From JBPRGH01 sp051418055 (GTDB lineage Bacteria > Bacteroidota > Bacteroidia > Cytophagales > Cyclobacteriaceae), in NCBI GenBank assembly GCA_051418055.1, contig JBPRGH010000113.1, positions 1-64,000 on the forward strand: 64,000 nt of DNA, written 5' to 3'. The notes under the pieces are model-generated. The model did no database searches and was not told the origin of the DNA. It was given only the letters and a program-made list of their open reading frames with translations. Below, one piece after another: positions 6,383 to 16,411 of the stretch. Every line of letters starts with the position of its first letter. Position 1 is the first letter of the stretch. Made by a program: the position numbers and the translations under genes.

Positions 6383-6484
6383 TTTCAATAGAAGAGGCTT
6401 ATTAGAAGCTCACCTTACAAAACAAAAAAGGATACCCCTCATCAGAATATCCTAATAACCTATTGTCATTTCCTCCTCAAGTAT

Positions 6485-6673
6485 CTAAATATAATAGACC
6501 TCAGAATCGTCATAACTTTTTTTGGTGCCAATGCTGTAACGATCCCCTACTGTACTTTTGGAGACAGCTTTTTTGGCCGTTTTCCTTGAGTTAGTAGTTG
6601 TCGCCAGTAAGGCTACCGCACCACCGGCAGCTAATCCTAACATCAACCAAATATTTTTTCCCCTAATGCTCAT
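6485..6673 (-). CDS. Small membrane protein, YtxH-like
   Basis: This 62-residue protein has one hydrophobic helix (about 8-24, WLMLGLAAGGAVALLA) followed by a Thr/Lys-rich stretch (NSRKTAKKAVSKS) and an acidic tail ending DDSEVYYI. The glycine/alanine-rich helix with a following basic segment is like YtxH-type stress proteins, but the match is weak. It is separated from the next minus-strand gene by about 65 bases. Coding is plausible because of the clear helix and ATG start; function unknown. Confidence 0.5.
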   Translation of the reverse strand: MSIRGKNIWLMLGLAAGGAVALLATTTNSRKTAKKAVSKSTVGDRYSIGTKKSYDDSEVYYI

Positions 6674-6738
6674 GATATTTTTTATTCCATTCTTAATATT
6701 AACGGAATACTACAATCGTTTGTTTGAAAAGCAATGCA

Positions 6739-7938
6739 TTATTTTTTTGAATTACGAAGGGCATTGACGGCCTGATATGCCATAAGACCTATGCCTATTT
6801 CAATGGCATCTTCATCAATATTAAATGTTGGGGTATGAACATAACTGGTTATTCCCTTGGCTTCATTTCGGGTACCAAGACGATAAAAACAAGCCGGTAT
6901 TTCATGGCTATAGTAAGAAAAATCCTCTGCTCCCATCCACAATGGAAGGTCTACCACATTATCAGGACCTAAATATTCCTCAGCCACTTTTCTGGCTCTG
7001 TTTGTAAGCGCTTCATCATTTTTCAGGTGCGGATAACCCACATCAATATTCACATCGCATTCTGCACCCATGGCTTTAGCTGTGCCTTCTGCAATTTGCC
7101 TGATGAGCTTATGAGCTTCCTTTCTCCACTCTTCATCGAAAGTACGAAAGGTTCCTGCAACTTTTACCTCATCAGGAATAATATTCGTAGCACCCTTAGC
7201 TTCAACATTACCAAATGACAATACGGTTGGAACTTTCGGGCTGGCTTTCCTGCTAACAAGTTGCTGTAACGCCACTATTATATGAGATGTGATCAGCACA
7301 GTATCATCTAGCATTTCCGGAATAGCTGCATGACCCCCTTTGCCTTTTATTGTCAGATAGATCTCATCAGCGCTGGCCATATACATGCCGGGTCTGAAAC
7401 CCACCTTACCAACAGGTATTAAAGGCATTACATGCTGACCAAAAATATTATCAGGGGCAGGATCTTTTAATGCTCCCGCTTTTATCATTAAACTCGCACC
7501 TCCCGGATTTTTCTCTTCTCCAGGCTGAAAGATCAGCTTTATGGATCCTTCCAGCTCGTCTTTTATTTCATTTAATATTTTCGCTGCTCCTAAAATACAG
7601 CTGGTATGAACATCGTGCCCGCAGGCATGCATCACACCTTCATTTTTTGATTTATAAGGAATATTATTTTTTTCCAGAATTGGCAACGCATCCATATCGC
7701 CACGCAATGCAACGACAGGTCCTTCTTTTTTACCCTTTATAACAGCTGTGACACCAGTTTCAGCAACACCCGTTGTAGGCACTAAGCCTATGGCTCTTAG
7801 TTGGTCCGCAACATACTCTGCTGTTTGATATTCCTTATAGCTAAGTTCAGGATGCATATGAAGATGCCTCCTTATTTCAATAACCTCCTTTTTATAGTCA
7901 GCGGCAAGTTTCTTTATTTTAATAAGAAGATTATTCAT
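6739..7938 (-). CDS. M20 family amidohydrolase (N-acyl amino acid / hippurate type)
   Basis: The 399-residue protein matches M20D metallo-hydrolases that cleave N-acyl amino acids or related amides. The metal-site motif is seen at MHACGHDVHTS (about 103-113), then FQPGEEKNPGG (general base Glu), GQHVMP, and MGAEDFSYY near the C-terminus; a lid/dimerisation domain lies between. It has no signal peptide, so it is cytosolic. The start overlaps the 3' end of the upstream SPOR lipoprotein gene by 8 bases, implying one transcript. The exact substrate cannot be read from sequence. Confidence 0.9.
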   Translation of the reverse strand: MNNLLIKIKKLAADYKKEVIEIRRHLHMHPELSYKEYQTAEYVADQLRAIGLVPTTGVAETGVTAVIKGKKEGPVVALRGDMDALPILEKNNIPYKSKNEGVMHACGHDVHTSCILGAAKILNEIKDELEGSIKLIFQPGEEKNPGGASLMIKAGALKDPAPDNIFGQHVMPLIPVGKVGFRPGMYMASADEIYLTIKGKGGHAAIPEMLDDTVLITSHIIVALQQLVSRKASPKVPTVLSFGNVEAKGATNIIPDEVKVAGTFRTFDEEWRKEAHKLIRQIAEGTAKAMGAECDVNIDVGYPHLKNDEALTNRARKVAEEYLGPDNVVDLPLWMGAEDFSYYSHEIPACFYRLGTRNEAKGITSYVHTPTFNIDEDAIEIGIGLMAYQAVNALRNSKK

Positions 7939-8464
7939 TGCTACCTACAGGGATTTTTTCGGGAAGAATAATGGCAGAAGGTAACTCCTTTTTTAATTCA
8001 GCAAAAGTTCTTAAAGCTTCCCTGCGGGTATAAAATTTACCTACTTTAACTTTAAAATTTGGCTGTTCATATGTAATAATGGGGCGAGAATCTTCCAGGA
8101 TCTCGTATACTGCAGCCTTTGCCTGATTAGCTTCTTCTTTTTTTATGCCTGTGTACACCTGTATAGTATAACCTTCAACATACTCTACATCCTTTTTAAG
8201 TATATTAATGCTGTCCAGCAGGCTATTAACTTCGGCAGTAACATCATATTGGGGATCTACATCTTCGATTATTATATTACCTTCCACGGCTTCTTCTTCC
8301 GTTGCCATTGTATCCAGTGCATTTTCATAATTGGGACGATAAGCAGAAAGATCTTCATAATGATCTCCGCCTGCCCCTGACCTTGAGGCACTACCTGAAG
8401 ACGCACATGACATAATTGCCGCTATGCCTAATAAAAAAAAGATGTTGACCAATTTGACTCCCAT
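7931..8464 (-). CDS. SPOR-domain lipoprotein
   Basis: The 177-residue protein has a lipoprotein signal (lipobox IMSC, Cys20), a low-complexity acidic linker, and a C-terminal SPOR domain from about 98 to 168 (GYTIQVYTGIKKEEANQAK, then KVKVGKFYTRREALRTFAELKK). SPOR domains bind glycan strands lacking stem peptides, mostly at division sites. The gene begins 7 bases after the secA stop and overlaps the amidohydrolase downstream. A role in envelope assembly or division is inferred from the domain only. Confidence 0.85.
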   Translation of the reverse strand: MGVKLVNIFFLLGIAAIMSCASSGSASRSGAGGDHYEDLSAYRPNYENALDTMATEEEAVEGNIIIEDVDPQYDVTAEVNSLLDSINILKKDVEYVEGYTIQVYTGIKKEEANQAKAAVYEILEDSRPIITYEQPNFKVKVGKFYTRREALRTFAELKKELPSAIILPEKIPVGSNE

Positions 8465-8471
8465 AGTTTTA

Positions 8472-11400
8472 TTATTCGATGATCACACAACGATTATTAC
8501 GAAGATCATCTTCTACTTTTTTGTACTTAACATCCTTAACTACTTTACCATCGGAATATTGTACCGTTACCTTATCATTTCTTCCTACTGTTTTTTCAGA
8601 AACAATTGGTTTAGTTTTCTCAACCGGTGGTCGGTTTGTTCGGGAAGCACTGCTTAAAAGGCTCCTGCTCTCTTCCTTCTGCTCCTGTAATTTTTCACGC
8701 TGCCTTCTTTGCTGTCTCGCTTCCTGAATCTGCTCCGGCTCTCTAACTGGCAGATCGGCTTTCATCAGAAAGGAAATTGTATCCTCGTTTACTTTTGCAA
8801 TAAAACGCTTAAAGAGCTCAAAACCTTCAAATTTATAGATGAGCAATGGATCCTTCTGTTCATACACGGCATTTTGCACTGACTGCTTCAGGTCATCCAT
8901 TTCACGGAGATGATCTTTCCACAGCTGGTCGATAATTGCCAGTGTAGCCATCTTCTCCATTGCCTTAATAAGCTCTGTATTATTGCTTTCGACACATTTT
9001 CCAAGATTAGCCGCAACGCCTATCTGCTTTTTACCATCGGTAAAAGGTACTAAAATATTTTCAACTGTAGCTCCTTTAGTCTCATATACATTTTTAATTG
9101 TATCAAATGTACGCTCCGCTACACTTCTGTTTTTACGTTTATAATGCTCAAAAGCTCCATTATATAATTTTTCCGAAAGCTCCCCTTCCGATATTTTTTC
9201 AAAATCTTCCTTACTGATCTCGAAATCATACCCTAGTACGCCTAAAACACTTAGCTTAAAGCTTTCATAGTTATTGGTACCTTTGGCATTCATAACGATA
9301 TCCTCACATGTATCGTAAAGCATATTCATGATATCCAGCTCGAGGCGCTCGCCATACAAGGCATTCCTGCGGCGCTTATAGATCACCTCACGCTGACTGT
9401 TCATCACATCATCATATTCAAGCAGTCGCTTACGTATACCGAAGTTATTTTCCTCTACTTTTTTCTGGGCACGCTCTATAGATTTCGTTACCATAGAATG
9501 AGAGATCACCTCCCCTTCCTGAAGCCCCAGGCGGTCCATAATTTTCGCTATACGTTCCGGCATGAACATACGCATCAGGTTATCCTCCAGTGAAACAAAG
9601 AATTGTGATGATCCAGGATCTCCCTGCCTTCCGGCTCGACCCCTCAGCTGACGGTCTACCCGACGTGATTCATGCCTTTCAGTACCAACGATAGCAAGAC
9701 CTCCGGCTTCCCGGGATTCCGGCTTAAGCTTAATATCCGTACCACGACCAGCCATATTAGTTGCCAGAGTCACCGTACCCGGTTTTCCTGCTTCGGCTAC
9801 AATTTCAGCTTCACGCTGATGCTGCTTTGCATTAAGTACATTATGCTTGATCTTACGCATGGTAAGCATTCGGCTCAACAGCTCAGATATTTCAACAGAT
9901 GTAGTACCTACAAGTACAGGTCTGCCTTTTTCGGTAAGCTCTACAATCTCATCTACTACGGCATTGAATTTTTCACGTATTGTCTTATATACAAAATCCT
10001 GTCTGTCGTCACGGACAATAGGCTTGTTGGTTGGGATAACGACAACATCAAGTTTGTAGATCTCCCAGAATTCGCCTGCCTCAGTCTCTGCAGTACCAGT
10101 CATACCCGCAAGCTTATGGTACATCCGGAAATAGTTTTGAAGGGTTACGGTAGCATAAGTTTGTGTGGCATCTTCCACCTTTACATTTTCTTTCGCCTCA
10201 ATTGCCTGATGTAATCCGTCAGAATAACGTCGACCTTCCATCACACGGCCCGTCTGCTCATCAACAATCTTTACTTTACCATCTACAAGGATATACTCAG
10301 TATCCTTTTCAAATAAAGTATGTGCTTTCAGCAGCTGGTTTATGGTATGGATCCTTTGGGATTTAATGGCATAATCCTTTGTCAGCTCATCTTTTTTCTT
10401 CAGCTTTTCTTCGTCAGAAAGATCTTCATCTTTCTCAATTTCAGCTATTTCCGTACCAATATCAGGCATTATAAAGAATTGAGCATCTTCACCAGCACCT
10501 GTGATCAATTCAATGCCATTTTCCGTAAGGTCTATATTATTATGCTTTTCATCAATAACGAAGTAAAGGGGGGCATCTGCCTCAGGCATCATCCTGGAGT
10601 TATCCTGCAGATAGAAATTTTCTGTCTTTTGCAGGATATTACGAATACCTGGTTCACTTAAATACTTTATTAATGGCTTGTGCTTTGGCAATCCCCGATA
10701 AACACGGAATAATGCCAGGCCACCATCTTTTTCATTTCCTTCAGAAATTAGCTTCTTCGCCTCCACTAACAGCTTCTGCACAAGCTTTTTCTGCTCTTCA
10801 ACAAGTTTTGAGATCCGGGGTTTCAATTCATAATACTCATGCTCATTACCTTTTGGAACCGGTCCTGAGATAATTAAAGGCGTACGTGCCTCATCAATAA
10901 GCACACTATCCACCTCATCAATCATGGCATAATGATGCTTTCGCTGAACCAGGTCTTCCGGATCCCGCGACATGTTATCACGCAGGTAATCGAAACCAAA
11001 TTCATTATTAGTACCGTACGTTACATCTGCCAGATATGCTTTTCTTCTTTCTTCCGAATTAGGTTCGTGCTTGTCAATACAGTCGACCCTCATGCCGTGA
11101 AATTCAAATAGCGGTGTCATCCACTCACTATCACGACGTGCCAGATAATCATTAACTGTAACAATATGAACCCCTCTTCTTGCAAGTGCATTCAGGAAGG
11201 CAGGTAATGTAGCCACAAGGGTTTTTCCTTCACCAGTAGCCATCTCAGCTATTTTCCCCTCATGTAGTACGATACCTCCAATCAGCTGCACATCGTAATG
11301 GACCATATCCCACACGATCTCTGCGCCTGCAGCTTGCCAGGTATTTGACCATATGGCCCTATCACCTTCAATAGTTACATAAGAAGCTTCAGCAGCTTTC

Positions 11401-11813
11401 TTACGGTCTTCAGTAGATGCTGTTACTTCAAGTTTACCATCAAATTTAAGCCTTCTGGCTGTTTCCTTTACCACGGCAAATGCCGGTGGCAAAACATCCA
11501 TCAGGATTTTTTCAAGCTCTTTATTACGATCCTCCTCAAGCTTATCAATCTCGTTAAAGATCTCCTCCTTTTGGTGGATATCAAGCTCTGGGTTATCCGC
11601 AACTTTTTTATGTAATGCTGCAATTTGATTATCTATATCTTGCAGATAGGCATCTATCTGGCTTCTTATCTCATCAGTTTTTGCTCTTAGCTGGTCATCG
11701 GTCACAGATTCAAGCTTTTGCGCCTCATCATTGATCTTTCTGACAAGGGGCATCAGCTTTTTAATATCTTTTTCGGATTTTGTTCCGAATATTTTTGCCA
11801 AATAATTAATCAT
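8472..11813 (-). CDS. secA: Preprotein translocase ATPase SecA
   Basis: SecA drives Sec-dependent export at the inner membrane. The frame opens at 11843 but the Met at 11813 (MINYLAKIFGTKSEKDIKK) is the usual start, giving 1113 residues. Seen in order: Walker A (GEGKT), the DEVD box with LIDEARTPLIISGP, a Bacteroidota-type insertion around 340-450, motif VI GRAGRQGDPGSSQFF, and the scaffold helix region. The C-terminal tail begins VGRND, but instead of the CPCGSGKKYK zinc-binding tail it continues into a Val/Lys/Asp-rich stretch ending NNRCVIIE. The SecB/zinc tail is therefore missing. It lies just downstream of dapF. Confidence 0.98.
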   Translation of the reverse strand: MINYLAKIFGTKSEKDIKKLMPLVRKINDEAQKLESVTDDQLRAKTDEIRSQIDAYLQDIDNQIAALHKKVADNPELDIHQKEEIFNEIDKLEEDRNKELEKILMDVLPPAFAVVKETARRLKFDGKLEVTASTEDRKKAAEASYVTIEGDRAIWSNTWQAAGAEIVWDMVHYDVQLIGGIVLHEGKIAEMATGEGKTLVATLPAFLNALARRGVHIVTVNDYLARRDSEWMTPLFEFHGMRVDCIDKHEPNSEERRKAYLADVTYGTNNEFGFDYLRDNMSRDPEDLVQRKHHYAMIDEVDSVLIDEARTPLIISGPVPKGNEHEYYELKPRISKLVEEQKKLVQKLLVEAKKLISEGNEKDGGLALFRVYRGLPKHKPLIKYLSEPGIRNILQKTENFYLQDNSRMMPEADAPLYFVIDEKHNNIDLTENGIELITGAGEDAQFFIMPDIGTEIAEIEKDEDLSDEEKLKKKDELTKDYAIKSQRIHTINQLLKAHTLFEKDTEYILVDGKVKIVDEQTGRVMEGRRYSDGLHQAIEAKENVKVEDATQTYATVTLQNYFRMYHKLAGMTGTAETEAGEFWEIYKLDVVVIPTNKPIVRDDRQDFVYKTIREKFNAVVDEIVELTEKGRPVLVGTTSVEISELLSRMLTMRKIKHNVLNAKQHQREAEIVAEAGKPGTVTLATNMAGRGTDIKLKPESREAGGLAIVGTERHESRRVDRQLRGRAGRQGDPGSSQFFVSLEDNLMRMFMPERIAKIMDRLGLQEGEVISHSMVTKSIERAQKKVEENNFGIRKRLLEYDDVMNSQREVIYKRRRNALYGERLELDIMNMLYDTCEDIVMNAKGTNNYESFKLSVLGVLGYDFEISKEDFEKISEGELSEKLYNGAFEHYKRKNRSVAERTFDTIKNVYETKGATVENILVPFTDGKKQIGVAANLGKCVESNNTELIKAMEKMATLAIIDQLWKDHLREMDDLKQSVQNAVYEQKDPLLIYKFEGFELFKRFIAKVNEDTISFLMKADLPVREPEQIQEARQQRRQREKLQEQKEESRSLLSSASRTNRPPVEKTKPIVSEKTVGRNDKVTVQYSDGKVVKDVKYKKVEDDLRNNRCVIIE

Positions 11814-11870
11814 AATATATTGTTCGCTATTCTGGAAAATCAAAAATACCTTCTTTTCCGTTAGCTTTCT

Positions 11871-12644
11871 TTAAATTTCTATTATTCCTTCAAATACTTT
11901 TTCAGCCGGGCCGATCAAAAAAACATCTTCATACCCGCCCTCGGCTAATTTATTATATTCAACCTGTAACTCTCCCCCTCTGGTTTTTACAACCACCGGA
12001 CTAAATACAGTTTTTTGTTGTGAAGCAATAGCTGCCGCCGTTACTCCCGTTCCGCATGATAATGTTTCATCCTCTACGCCACGCTCATATGTGCGTACAT
12101 ATATGTTGTGGTTATCCGCTACCTCAACAAAATTTACATTCACCCCGCTTGTATGGAAAAGTCCGCTATTCCTTATTTTCTTTCCCTCCCGGCGTACTTT
12201 AAAATTTTCCAGGTTTATCACAAAATTCACTACATGCGGTGAACCTGTGTCAACAAACATGCCATCCCCCATATGCCTGACAGTTTTGACATCCTGCATT
12301 TTTAAGCGGACCTGATCATCCTTAAGGATCTCAGCCCAATGAATCCCATCAAAGGCTGAAAAAGTTGTCTCCTTCTCAATTATTCCCAACTCCCTTGCAA
12401 ATTTCACAGCACAGCGGCTGCCATTACCACAAAGGCTTTGCGAGCCATCAGGATTATAAAAATTCATTTTAAAATCAGCCGAATTGTCAGGCTCAATTAG
12501 TATAAGTCCATCAGATCCAATGCCCCAGCTCCTGTTGCACAAGCGCATGATCTGAGGAAGCTCAAGATTTATTTTTTCCTCGCGGTTATCTATTAATACA
12601 AAATCGTTTCCTGTAGCCTGATATTTTTTAAATTCTACTTTCAT
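11871..12644 (-). CDS. dapF: Diaminopimelate epimerase
   Basis: DapF converts LL- to meso-diaminopimelate for lysine and peptidoglycan synthesis in the cytosol. The 257-residue protein has both catalytic cysteines in the usual context: SLCGNGSRC in the N-terminal half and LSCGTGVTA in the C-terminal half, with the substrate-binding NxxxPDGS motif before the first. Length is close to the normal 260-280. It lies about 57 bases upstream of secA and 63 bases downstream of the DUF4834 gene, with a likely terminator in that second gap. Confidence 0.97.
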   Translation of the reverse strand: MKVEFKKYQATGNDFVLIDNREEKINLELPQIMRLCNRSWGIGSDGLILIEPDNSADFKMNFYNPDGSQSLCGNGSRCAVKFARELGIIEKETTFSAFDGIHWAEILKDDQVRLKMQDVKTVRHMGDGMFVDTGSPHVVNFVINLENFKVRREGKKIRNSGLFHTSGVNVNFVEVADNHNIYVRTYERGVEDETLSCGTGVTAAAIASQQKTVFSPVVVKTRGGELQVEYNKLAEGGYEDVFLIGPAEKVFEGIIEI

Positions 12645-12664
12645 AGATTTTTTTTAAACAATAA

Positions 12665-12684
12665 AGCCCCTGAAAGTGGGGCTC
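12665..12684 (-). terminator. Likely intrinsic terminator after the DUF4834 gene
   Basis: On the minus strand AGCCCC (12683-12678) and GGGGCT (12670-12665) form a hairpin with a 7-base loop, followed by a T-rich run. It lies between the DUF4834 stop and the dapF start, so carB-DUF4834 and dapF-secA are probably separate transcripts. Confidence 0.7.
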
Positions 12685-12707
12685 AATATTACAAAAATAC
12701 AATTATA

Positions 12708-12962
12708 TTATTTGACTTCTTCGTAATCAATATAATCGCCTCCTTTATAATTAACTGGCGCTTTTTTCTGATTTTTCCTGTCTTTCGGTATATAATCTAT
12801 AGTTACATTCCCATCCGAAGGTTTTTTCTGATGATTATTATTCCCATAATGATACTGCTGCTGTTGAGCACTTCCACGTAATAGGATTTTAAAGAAAAAA
12901 CCAAACAGCTTAAAAATGATATAAAACAATATAAATGATATAATTAAAAATTTCAGTATCAT
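12708..12962 (-). CDS. DUF4834 family membrane protein
   Basis: This 84-residue protein starts with one hydrophobic helix (about 3-27, FLIISFILFYIIFKLFGFFF), followed by a glutamine/histidine/asparagine-rich stretch (QQQQYHYGNNNHQ) and a conserved-looking tail, NYKGGDYIDYEEVK. This arrangement is that of the Bacteroidota-specific DUF4834 family, whose function is unknown. It lies 27 bases downstream of carB and is closed by a hairpin terminator. Confidence 0.8.
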   Translation of the reverse strand: MILKFLIISFILFYIIFKLFGFFFKILLRGSAQQQQYHYGNNNHQKKPSDGNVTIDYIPKDRKNQKKAPVNYKGGDYIDYEEVK

Positions 12963-12989
12963 AATCTCCTCCTTATACTATAATACAAC

Positions 12990-15803
12990 TTACTTACTCA
13001 AGTATAGGTTTCGTTCTGCATAAATTTTTAAGAAATAATCATCCATGAGGTCATCTATAAAATAGATTGCCTCTCCTGTCGATTTCATTTCAGGCCCCAG
13101 CTCCTTATTCACATTAGGGAATTTATAAAAGCTAAATACCGGCTCTTTTATAGCATATCCTTTTTTTGTAGGCTTAAAATTAAAATCCTTAACTTTCTTA
13201 TCTCCAAGCATCACTTTAGTCGCATAATTTACATATGGCTCCTGGTAAGCTTTACATATAAATGGTACCGTTCTGGACGCTCGCGGGTTGGCTTCAATTA
13301 TAAAGACCTTATCGTCCTTTATGGCGAACTGTATATTTATAAGCCCTTTAGTTTTTAAAGCTAGTGCTATTGTTTTTGTATGCTGCTCTATCTGCTTCAT
13401 TACAAAATCACCTAAATTATATGGAGGAAGCACTGCATATGAATCTCCGGAATGTATACCTGCAGGTTCAATATGCTGCATAATTCCAATTATATATACA
13501 TCCTCTCCATCACAAATAGCATCTGCCTCAGCCTCAATAGCTCCATCCAGGAAATGATCAAGAAGCACCTTGTTACCCGGAATATCTTTTAAAAGATTTA
13601 CCAAATGTGATTCCAGCTCTTTTTCATTTATGACGATTTTCATTCCCTGACCGCCAAGCACATATGAAGGTCTTACAAGTAATGGGAAACCTATTCCTTT
13701 TGATAATTCAAGTGCAGTTTCTGCATCTTCGGCAACTCCAAATTCAGGATAAGGTATATTATTTTCCTTTAACAACTGACTAAAAGATCCGCGATCTTCT
13801 GCCAGATCAAGGGCTTCAAATGAAGTACCTATTATTTTCATGCCATATCTGTCTAATTTTTCCGCAAGCTTAAGCGCTGTTTGTCCCCCAAGTTGAACAA
13901 TGACGCCTTCCGGTTTCTCCAGCTGAATGATCTCATAGATATGCTCCCAGAAAACAGGCTCAAAATAAAGCTTATCAGCCACATCAAAATCCGTAGAAAC
14001 AGTTTCCGGATTACAGTTGATCATGATAGTTTCATAACCGGCTTCTTTGGCCGCAAGTACACCATGCACACAGCTATAATCAAACTCAATACCCTGTCCG
14101 ATTCTATTAGGGCCTGAACCTAAAACAACAATTTTCTTTTTATCCGTAACTACAGATTCATTCTCTTCTTCAAAAGTTGAATAGTAGTAAGGTGTAATAG
14201 CCTCAAATTCTGCCGCACAGGTATCTACCAGCTTATATACACGTCTAATTCCGAATTCCTGTCTTTTATTATAGACTTCACTCTCCAGACATTTCATCAG
14301 ATGGCCCAGCTGCCTGTCGGCATATCCTTTTTTCTTTGCCGTAACCAAAAGCTCTTTCGGTATATTCTTAATAGTATGCTTCTCAATCTCATCCTCTAAT
14401 GCGATAAGCTCTTCAATCTGAAGCAGGAACCATTTATCAATTTTGGTAAGGTTCATTACCGTTTTCATCGAAATACCCAGCTTTAGGGCATCATAGATAT
14501 GGAAAAGCCTGTTCCAGCTTGGATTGGCAAGGCTATGAAGAATAGCATCCTGATCACGTAATTCCTTTCCATCAGCCCCAAGTCCATTTCGTTTAATTTC
14601 TAACGACTGACATGCCTTCTGGAGAGCTTCCTGAAAATTTCTACCAATTCCCATTACTTCACCCACCGATTTCATGGAGAAACCTAGTTTCCTGTCAGCA
14701 CCCTGGAATTTATCGAAGTTCCAGCGAGGTATTTTTACGATCACGTAATCCAGTGCCGGCTCGAATAATGCCGTTGTAGTACCTGTAATTGCATTATTTA
14801 ATTCATCCAAGGTATAGCCTATTGCAAGCTTTGCTGCTACTTTGGCTATTGGATATCCGGTGGCTTTAGATGCTAATGCTGATGAGCGGGAAACCCGTGG
14901 GTTTATTTCTACGGCAACGATCTCATCTGTTTCAGGATTTACAGCAAATTGAATATTACAACCACCAGCAAATTTCCCTATTCCGTTGATCATTTTCTTA
15001 CCCAAATCACGCATCTGCTGATAAACAGTATCAGGAAGGGTCATGGCAGGCGCCACAGTGATAGAATCTCCTGTATGTACACCCATAGGATCGAAATTCT
15101 CTACGGTACATATTACAATAAAATTCTCAAGGTCATCACGCAGAAGCTCAATCTCGTATTCTTTCCACCCAAGGATACTCTCCTCAATCAGCACTTCGTG
15201 AATTGGTGAGGAGTGCAGGCCATGTGTCAGGGCCGCTTCGAAATCTTCAGCATTATGAACTATACCACCTCCAAGGCCACCTAATGTAAAGGAAGCACGT
15301 ATTACCAACGGAAAACCAATTTTTTGGGCTATTTCCTTACCTTCCAAAAATGAAGTTGCTGTTTCACCGCTACATACCTTCACTCCCAACTCAGTCATCC
15401 TAAGACGGAATTTCTCCCGGTCCTCTGTGGTTTCTATGGCATTTATATCCACACCGATCATCTTGACACCATAATGCTCCCAAATACCGGCTTTCTCACA
15501 ATCAATAGCCAGGTTTAGGGCCGATTGACCTCCCATCGTAGGAAGTACGGCGTCAATATTATGTTTTTCAAGAATATACTTTATCGACTGCTTCGTCAGA
15601 GGCTTCAAATAAATATGATCCGCCGTGACGGGATCCGTCATAATTGTGGCTGGGTTGCTGTTGATCAGCACAACCTCAATACCCTCTTCTCTTAATGAAC
15701 GTGATGCCTGTGAACCTGAATAGTCAAATTCGCAAGCCTGTCCTATTACAATAGGTCCACTACCTATTATTAATACGGTCCTGATACTTCTGTCTCTTGG
15801 CAT
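12990..15803 (-). CDS. carB: Carbamoyl-phosphate synthase large subunit, short form
   Basis: CarB makes carbamoyl phosphate from bicarbonate, ATP and glutamine-derived ammonia for pyrimidines and arginine. The 937-residue protein keeps both ATP-grasp halves (first from about 1 to 400, second from about 550 to 937) with GSGPIVIGQACEFDYSGSQ and GSGPNRIGQGIEFDYSC as paired N-terminal motifs. Enterobacterial CarB is about 1070 residues and ends in an MGS-like allosteric domain. Here the protein stops right after the second synthetase unit, so the domain that binds UMP and ornithine is absent. The frame ends cleanly, so this looks like a natural short form. Confidence 0.97.
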   Translation of the reverse strand: MPRDRSIRTVLIIGSGPIVIGQACEFDYSGSQASRSLREEGIEVVLINSNPATIMTDPVTADHIYLKPLTKQSIKYILEKHNIDAVLPTMGGQSALNLAIDCEKAGIWEHYGVKMIGVDINAIETTEDREKFRLRMTELGVKVCSGETATSFLEGKEIAQKIGFPLVIRASFTLGGLGGGIVHNAEDFEAALTHGLHSSPIHEVLIEESILGWKEYEIELLRDDLENFIVICTVENFDPMGVHTGDSITVAPAMTLPDTVYQQMRDLGKKMINGIGKFAGGCNIQFAVNPETDEIVAVEINPRVSRSSALASKATGYPIAKVAAKLAIGYTLDELNNAITGTTTALFEPALDYVIVKIPRWNFDKFQGADRKLGFSMKSVGEVMGIGRNFQEALQKACQSLEIKRNGLGADGKELRDQDAILHSLANPSWNRLFHIYDALKLGISMKTVMNLTKIDKWFLLQIEELIALEDEIEKHTIKNIPKELLVTAKKKGYADRQLGHLMKCLESEVYNKRQEFGIRRVYKLVDTCAAEFEAITPYYYSTFEEENESVVTDKKKIVVLGSGPNRIGQGIEFDYSCVHGVLAAKEAGYETIMINCNPETVSTDFDVADKLYFEPVFWEHIYEIIQLEKPEGVIVQLGGQTALKLAEKLDRYGMKIIGTSFEALDLAEDRGSFSQLLKENNIPYPEFGVAEDAETALELSKGIGFPLLVRPSYVLGGQGMKIVINEKELESHLVNLLKDIPGNKVLLDHFLDGAIEAEADAICDGEDVYIIGIMQHIEPAGIHSGDSYAVLPPYNLGDFVMKQIEQHTKTIALALKTKGLINIQFAIKDDKVFIIEANPRASRTVPFICKAYQEPYVNYATKVMLGDKKVKDFNFKPTKKGYAIKEPVFSFYKFPNVNKELGPEMKSTGEAIYFIDDLMDDYFLKIYAERNLYLSK

Positions 15804-15993
15804 GAATAAGGGAAATCTCTTTTTTAAGAATTTTACATGTGCTCAAATTGGCTCAAAGTTAGGGAATAAAGTTTATAGTTTGAAGCTTTTAAAGAATTTA
15901 GATTTGATAATTGAGATTTGAGACATGTAGAAGTTCCAGACTCGTATTGGTCCGTAGTTTCTCACCTTAAAATATTAATGACCCGATTTAATC

Positions 15994-16239
15994 TCAATTA
16001 ATCTTTTCTACCTTCTGGAAGGCTGTTGAAGCATCTATCATCTTTAACCAGCTGACTTTTTTTCCACTTTCAACAGATTTATAAAAGTAGGAATCCTCTT
16101 CTGTAATCAGCTGGCATTTGCCAAGATTATAGCGCATAGCCATTACAAAATCCCCTGCATTTAATGGATTATTATTAATGTCAACAATCTGTGGCCTGTT
16201 AACATTTTCCTTGTTTTTTCTTTTAAACCAGCCAAACAT
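15994..16239 (-). CDS. Hypothetical small protein
   Basis: This 81-residue protein begins MFGWFKRKNKE, then has an apparent small beta fold (RPQIVDINNNPLNAGDFVMAMRYNLGKCQLITEEDSYFYKSVESGKKVSWLKMIDASTAF in two strands-and-turns blocks). No signal or membrane segment is clear apart from the aromatic N-terminus. It stands alone, with 190 bases to carB upstream and 170 bases to murQ. I do not recognise a named family; it resembles small conserved Cytophagales proteins of unknown role. Confidence 0.6.
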   Translation of the reverse strand: MFGWFKRKNKENVNRPQIVDINNNPLNAGDFVMAMRYNLGKCQLITEEDSYFYKSVESGKKVSWLKMIDASTAFQKVEKIN

Positions 16240-16411
16240 CTTTTAAAAATCAGGAATCAGGAATCTGAGAGTTTAAATTAACAGATCCTTAAAGTTGAAA
16301 AAATAATTTATACTACTAATAACATTAAAAATACTACAACAGTTTTTTTAAAATCAGAAATCTGAAAGTTGAAATCAGAAATGTAAAAATTTAAACTACT
16401 GTTTCTAAATT

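Noticed and set aside
9672..10214. 180-codon plus-strand ORF within secA
   Set aside because: It is antisense to conserved SecA motifs; Cys/Ser/Tyr-rich shadow composition.
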